Shown here: one piece after another, positions 59,942-64,000 of the stretch
How positions within the stretch are numbered: position 1 is the stretch's first letter
Layout of the letters: each line of letters starts with the position of its first letter
Assembly: GCF_010093535.1 (NCBI RefSeq)
Contig: NW_022985220.1
Location: 195,925 to 259,924, forward strand
Direction of reading: 5' to 3'
Length of the DNA stretch: 64,000 nt
Source of the DNA: Lindgomyces ingoldianus
Lineage: Eukaryota; Ascomycota; Dothideomycetes; Pleosporales; Lindgomycetaceae
Position numbers and translations under genes: made by a program
The notes under the pieces: generated by a model
Told to the model about the DNA's origin: nothing
What the model saw: the letters and a program-made list of their open reading frames with translations, nothing else
Databases searched by the model: none

Positions 59942-60376
59942 GGGGGAGAATATGGGATGGAATAGGGGTGTGGGAATGCTTATGAACTTTCAGGTCTGCT
60001 GGCATACGTTTATGTGGCCAGTTGAAGGGATTCTGGACTTCGGTCTGATTTACCAAGAATATGATTTCACAATGGGCATTTGTAGCATCGGGGTTCTTTC
60101 CATGATTATGAGTTAGTTTTTCACCTTAAGGTCCACATAGAAATTTGGCCCTTGATAAAGTAGCTGAAGACACACCACTTTCAGGGCAACATCGTGAAGT
60201 ATGGTCAGCTGCAATTGCAATTGCGCAATGCAGGCGACAAGTTCATTTGCAGTACCACCAACTCATTTCGCCTAATGACCGCCATATCCATGCCATGTTT
60301 TGTAATGCAGTAAGAAGCCTGGAATGAAGTTGACTCGGGACCCATCCTCCACGCTTTCGACCCAGCAACTAAAAGC
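59942..60376. other. Convergent intergenic region rad7 / eS10
   Basis: 435 bp between converging 3' ends; no gene seen. Confidence 0.5.
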
Positions 60377-61181
60377 TTAGGAAGGAGGAGCACCACGTCC
60401 ACGGCCAAAGCCACCACGGAACTCAGGCTTGAACTCGCCAGGAGCACCACCCTCACCCTTCTCGCCAGCATCACGTCGTCGGTAGCCATCACGGTCGCCG
60501 CCACGTCCACCGCGTCCACCACCTGGACGCCTCTCACGGTCGTCACCACCCATCATACCGCGTGGAGGAGCGTGCGAGCGCTGCTGCTTGATGTGCGTCT
60601 GGGGCACGATCTCGGCGGGGAGGTGCAGCCATTCACGGAGGTAGTCAAGGCCCTCGGGGGTTAGGGTGTAGTAGTAGTATTGCCATGAGAAGCGGGTCTT
60701 GAGGTAGCCACGGGAGGTGAGAGATTGGCCTATTACGATCCGGTTAGAATCAAACCCATACCTGAAGAATATGGAAGGAGGAGGAACCATACAGGCCTTA
60801 ATGACAAAAAGGTTCTTAGTGTCAATCTCGCCATGCTTCGGGAGGTTGAAGTCTTTCTTCGCAACGAGTACGCCCTCTGTGGTGACCGTGTGTCAGCCTC
60901 TCCTTTGTATATGCAGCCTCAAGCTGCGAGAAAATGTACTTTATGCCATAGCCATGGCTTGGAAGTCGAATACTAACCTCGGAAGAGGTACCTGGAGAAA
61001 ACATATCAGTAACAGTTCGCGATTAAAGTTCAATTTGAAAATAGGGAGATGATGCTGAAGGCATGATTAAGCTGGACAATTTCAAGCGAAATTCCACGTC
61101 TCAATTGTGCTGGGGGAAATGAGCGCAGAGAAGGCGAACTGACTCGTGGATCTTCTTGCGATCGGCCTTAGGGATAAGCAT
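60377..61181 (-). CDS. rps10: Small-subunit ribosomal protein eS10
   Basis: Transcript-order exons 61181-61144, 60991-60978, 60876-60793, 60729-60377 encode 162 residues. The N-terminus [20 protein letters not shown] is assembled over three exons, of which the second is only 14 nt (YLFR plus partial codons). The core ([39 protein letters not shown]) is unmistakable, and the tail is Arg/Gly-rich (GGGRGGRGG), as in fungi. The first donor is GTCAGT rather than GTAAGT. It sits at the 40S head near the mRNA entry side. The gene shares a 319-bp divergent promoter with sde2. Confidence 0.95.
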
Positions 61182-61500
61182 CTTGACGGGTAAGGAGGTT
61201 GGCGAGATGCTCACTTGGTGTCGTTCGTGATCGAGGAAAGCTGAAGTGGAAATGTCCAACTTTGAAGTGCGGGCAGCTTAGCCTATAGGGGCTAGACTAG
61301 AAATTAGGAAGCGAGCCTTGGCATTTCCTTAGTCATAGCCTCTCCTCGGTCTTCAACTTTGCGCCTCATCTCCTTCCCCGATCTCCACTTTCACTTTCAT
61401 CTTCTCACGGTCGCTGACGAAACACACGCACTTATTCCAGGCTTTCTCAGCTATATCTTCCGACTCAAGTCACACCAACTCTATTCCCACACAGCCCATC
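61182..61500. promoter_or_regulatory. Divergent promoter between eS10 and sde2
   Basis: 319 bp separating two start codons pointing away from each other; C/T-rich leader (about 61360-61495) on the sde2 side. No coding sequence is seen. Confidence 0.55.
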
Positions 61501-62319
61501 ATGGATCCGGCCACCCCTCAATCTCCCATCACTATCATAATCGACAGCCTGCGCGGCCAAAACATCGCCTTCGCAACCGCGAAAGATGCCCCACTCTCCT
61601 CCATCTATGACACTCTCTCTATTCGCGCACCGTGGATCTACAACTCACCCTACATCCTCACCACCAACGCCCGGCGCAAAGTCCAACATTCCACCTCCCC
61701 GGTCTCCTCGCTACTCACCTCTCCCACCGATACATTCCTCTCGCTCCGCCTGACCGTTCCCCTATGCGGTGGCAAGGGAGGTTTTGGGTCTATTCTCCGC
61801 GCCCAGGGCGGGCGCATGTCGAGTCGCAAAAAGCGGCAGAACGGCGATGCAAATGCGTCTTCGCGGAATCTAGATGGGCGCCGATTGCGGACTGTTGCTG
61901 AGGCGAAGGCGCTTGCGGAGTATATGGCTGCGAAGCCGGAATTGGAGAGGAGAGAGAAAGAGGCGCGGAGGAAAAAGCTGGAAGATACCATTGCCAGTCT
62001 TGAAAGGAGAGAAGAGGAGCTGCGAGCTGGTAGGGGTACGAGATTGGATGGGAAGTGGGTGGAGGATAAGGAGGAGACGGAGAGTAAGACGAGGGATGCC
62101 GTGTTGGCGGCGTTGAAGTTGGAGAGGAGCAGTTCTGAGGAGGATGAAGAGGAGGTGGGGAAGAGCACGCCGGCACCGAAGGCAGCTGCCCCTAAGACGA
62201 TGTTCGGGTGGGAGGACGAGGATGAAGAGTTCATGAGTGACAGTGAGGAGGATGAGGAGGTGTCTGAGGAGGACGTAAAGGCCCAGTACGAGGGCAAAGG
62301 CAAGGCCAAGGCCGCCTGA
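61501..62319 (+). CDS. sde2: Splicing/genome-maintenance factor Sde2
   Basis: Intronless, 272 residues. Sde2 is made as a precursor with a ubiquitin-like N-terminal fold that is cut after a diglycine; the released C-terminal part joins the spliceosome and promotes excision of selected introns (established in fission yeast). Here the invariant cleavage motif GGKGG is at residues 90-94, followed by FGSILRAQGGRMSSRKK, the strongly conserved start of mature Sde2. The central region is a charged helix (EYMAAKPELERREKEARRKKLE) and the end is acidic with TMFGWEDED. Length and order fit the fungal family. Confidence 0.93.
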   Translation: MDPATPQSPITIIIDSLRGQNIAFATAKDAPLSSIYDTLSIRAPWIYNSPYILTTNARRKVQHSTSPVSSLLTSPTDTFLSLRLTVPLCGGKGGFGSILRAQGGRMSSRKKRQNGDANASSRNLDGRRLRTVAEAKALAEYMAAKPELERREKEARRKKLEDTIASLERREEELRAGRGTRLDGKWVEDKEETESKTRDAVLAALKLERSSSEEDEEEVGKSTPAPKAAAPKTMFGWEDEDEEFMSDSEEDEEVSEEDVKAQYEGKGKAKAA

Positions 62320-62619
62320 ATAAATGTGTTTCTTGAGCGCGATGTATCATGGGAATTGGGCTGGGAATATACATGGGAAGGCGTAACAGCAATGCGGCGC
62401 ACACATCCCAGGCCCCGGTGTTGAGCTGGTCAGTTTCACGACCTAGATATATTTAGATACCCACATCAGAAATGGAACATAAACCCTCTCCGCATACATC
62501 CCCTGCTCGTCCATTCCATCCCAACCACTAAACCCCTTCATCCTTCCTATATCCCGTCCCCCATAATATCCCCGCTACCGCATCTCCTTCGCAAAACGCC
62601 CAGCGCTCCCCTCAAATGT
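62320..62619. other. Intergenic region
   Basis: 3' side of sde2 and of the small minus-strand gene that follows. Nothing recognised. Confidence 0.4.
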
Positions 62620-63053
62620 TTATGTTCCTCCAAACCCGCCTTCACAAGCCAGCCAACTGTTCACCACTGCACATATGGAATATATATATCCTACCTTACC
62701 TTCTGCACTTACCTGTCCCGTGGAAAAAGTCGTCTTTCCCCATCCCACCCTCCTGAATCGACTGCCCGTACCAGGTCTTCTCGGCCGACGTCACACCTTG
62801 TGGGTTCAGCGTGTTGCTGGCGGTTTGGGTTAGGTTGGCTGTCGTACCTGAAGCGAAGACAAGCACAGTACACGGTTAGCGGTTAGGGTATGTAGTTAGG
62901 AAGATTGTGGGTTGATTGAAGGCAGGCATTGGACCACAAGGCATGTGGGAACCTAATTGACTTGGGAGAGCAAAGAAGCGTATTACCACTTAATTGCTCA
63001 AATTTCTTTGCATGGGGCTTTGTGAATGTGTGCTCGCCTTCGTATTGTGTCTG
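62620..63053 (-). CDS. Small unidentified gene, 5' end unresolved
   Basis: Two clear coding-looking exons in transcript order, 63053-62987 and 62847-62713, join in frame at GT/AG sites to read QTQYEGEHTFTKPHAKKF, EQLSGTTANLTQTASN and so on to KTWYGQSIQEGGMGKDDFFHG. A third exon 62666-62620 (46-nt intron) keeps frame to a TAA; alternatively the reading stops nine bases into that intron. The first exon starts after a CTAG acceptor at 63054-63057; the only near ATG (63073-63075) meets that in-frame TAG, so the true start must lie upstream behind another intron that I could not fix. The protein is small, hydrophilic and rich in Gly/Thr/Lys. No family recognised. Confidence 0.45.
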
Positions 63054-63494
63054 CTAGCCGCCGACGTCAGTGTCCATGAGGTTCTTTGATATTGTGGCTG
63101 GGAGGTCAATTGAGATGGGGTAGGAACCGGGTTACGCTGAAGGAGAGGGGATTTCTATTTAAGACGTGGGAATTGAATTTGATCTCGCGATGCTATTTCC
63201 TTATGGTGGTAAGGAAAGAACTCTAGCTTCCTGAACTGTCTTTCTATGAACATATGTTTAAACTGACCAATCACCAAACGCCAGTATGCGGGCCTGCTCA
63301 ACAAACGATTGCTGTTGAATGGTATGATTTGAAAGGAGGGATCATGAGCGTCACCCCCTGTATAGGTGAGTGTTCATACTCCCTTCGGTATCATGTCTTT
63401 GAGCAACGGAACATCATCCTTTAGTCCCCAATGGACTAGAAGCCTTAACCAACCATCTCGAACTCGGCCACTACGACAAGGATAATCATAACGC
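63054..63494. other. Putative 5' region of the small gene and 3' region of the RFC gene
   Basis: No further coding sequence could be supported. An upstream exon of the small minus-strand gene may be hidden here. Confidence 0.35.
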
Positions 63495-64000
63495 TCACTC
63501 AAAGTCCATGCCCATTAAATAACTCTCATATATCCGCATATACTTGGCAACAAAAGCCTCGAGGTGGAAAATGGCCTTACTTCCAGTCTTGCACCTATGT
63601 TCGTAAAACGCCGCCCACTTGATGACTTCCGGTTTGAGCTCGTCCTCTGTTTTTGGAATCAGCTTCCAGGTCAAAGTCTTCAGGATAGTTGTTGGGTCGA
63701 TGCAATGGGAGAGGAGGTCATAGAGCTGAGCTCGGATCTGGAGGAGGCGTGCTGGACTGCGTTCTTGAATGATTTGGTCAGCTATCTGGGCGATGAGGGC
63801 TTCCCAGTCGGGGGGAGGGATGTGGGTGTTCTCTGTGATATTCTCGCTAGAAAAAGCCGTTAGCATGGGGTCTGTCTTCGCATTTGGCGAAAGTTAGCTA
63901 CGAGACTTACTTCTGTGCATGCACCGCCTCATACATCAACAACGCACGCCTCAAATTCCTCCCACTATCCTTCGCAATCCTTTTATTCAGCCCATCCACC
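63495..64000 (-). CDS. rfc5: Replication factor C subunit (human RFC3 / yeast Rfc5 type), 3' part
   Basis: Exons 64000-63911 (continuing beyond the window) and 63846-63495, separated by a 64-nt intron. The visible C-terminal ~147 residues start in the AAA+ lid (LNKRIAKDSGRNLRRALLMY) and run through the collar domain to the conserved end YYEH-like WAAFYEHRCKTGSKAIFHLE, then AFVAKYMRIYESYLMGMDFE. The subunit is part of the clamp loader that places PCNA on DNA. The ATPase domain lies outside the window. Confidence 0.93.

Overview
The window reads as nuclear DNA of a filamentous ascomycete, most likely a eurotiomycete (Aspergillus/Penicillium/Talaromyces-like). The evidence is short GT-AG introns (about 46-260 nt), fungal protein families (NACHT/WD40 tail, Pth11-like seven-helix protein, Stc1-domain protein, xanthine dehydrogenase) and heavy C-to-T / G-to-A decay of repeats typical of RIP. 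The genus is inference.

Left arm (1-21507): the 3' end of a WD40-repeat protein; two uncharacterised small genes; a Gyp5-like Rab-GAP; a triple-KH RNA-binding protein; xanthine dehydrogenase; a mitochondrial HMG-CoA lyase; and a secreted endonuclease/exonuclease/phosphatase-fold protein with a jacalin-like tail. These are ordinary single-copy genes, and I rebuilt their exon structures by following the splice sites.

Centre (21508-40838): a 19.3 kb AT-rich block made of four head-to-tail copies of one unit of about 3.38 kb. Differences between copies are overwhelmingly C-to-T and G-to-A. The outer left end is almost unmutated, while the equivalent segment of the inner copies has lost about fifty C/G positions. 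Each unit holds a 20-bp minisatellite, a perfect or near-perfect palindrome, a (TG)n tract and a GC-rich island with a hairpin that resisted mutation. Copy 2 is interrupted by a complete 5888-bp Ty1/copia LTR retrotransposon (252-bp LTRs, 5-bp target duplication TAAAA), itself riddled with stops of the same mutational type. I could not identify what the 3.38-kb unit originally was.

Right arm (40839-64000): about 2.2 kb of gene-poor flank, a Pth11-like membrane protein, 2.6 kb without a clear gene, then a dense housekeeping block: Vti1 SNARE, an FAD amine oxidase-type protein, ribosomal protein eL43, Tsr1, an Stc1-domain protein, Rad7, ribosomal protein eS10, Sde2, a small unidentified gene and the 3' end of an RFC clamp-loader subunit. 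Ribosome production (eL43, Tsr1, eS10), repair/replication (Rad7, Sde2, RFC) and trafficking (Gyp5-like, Vti1) are represented, but nothing suggests a co-regulated cluster.
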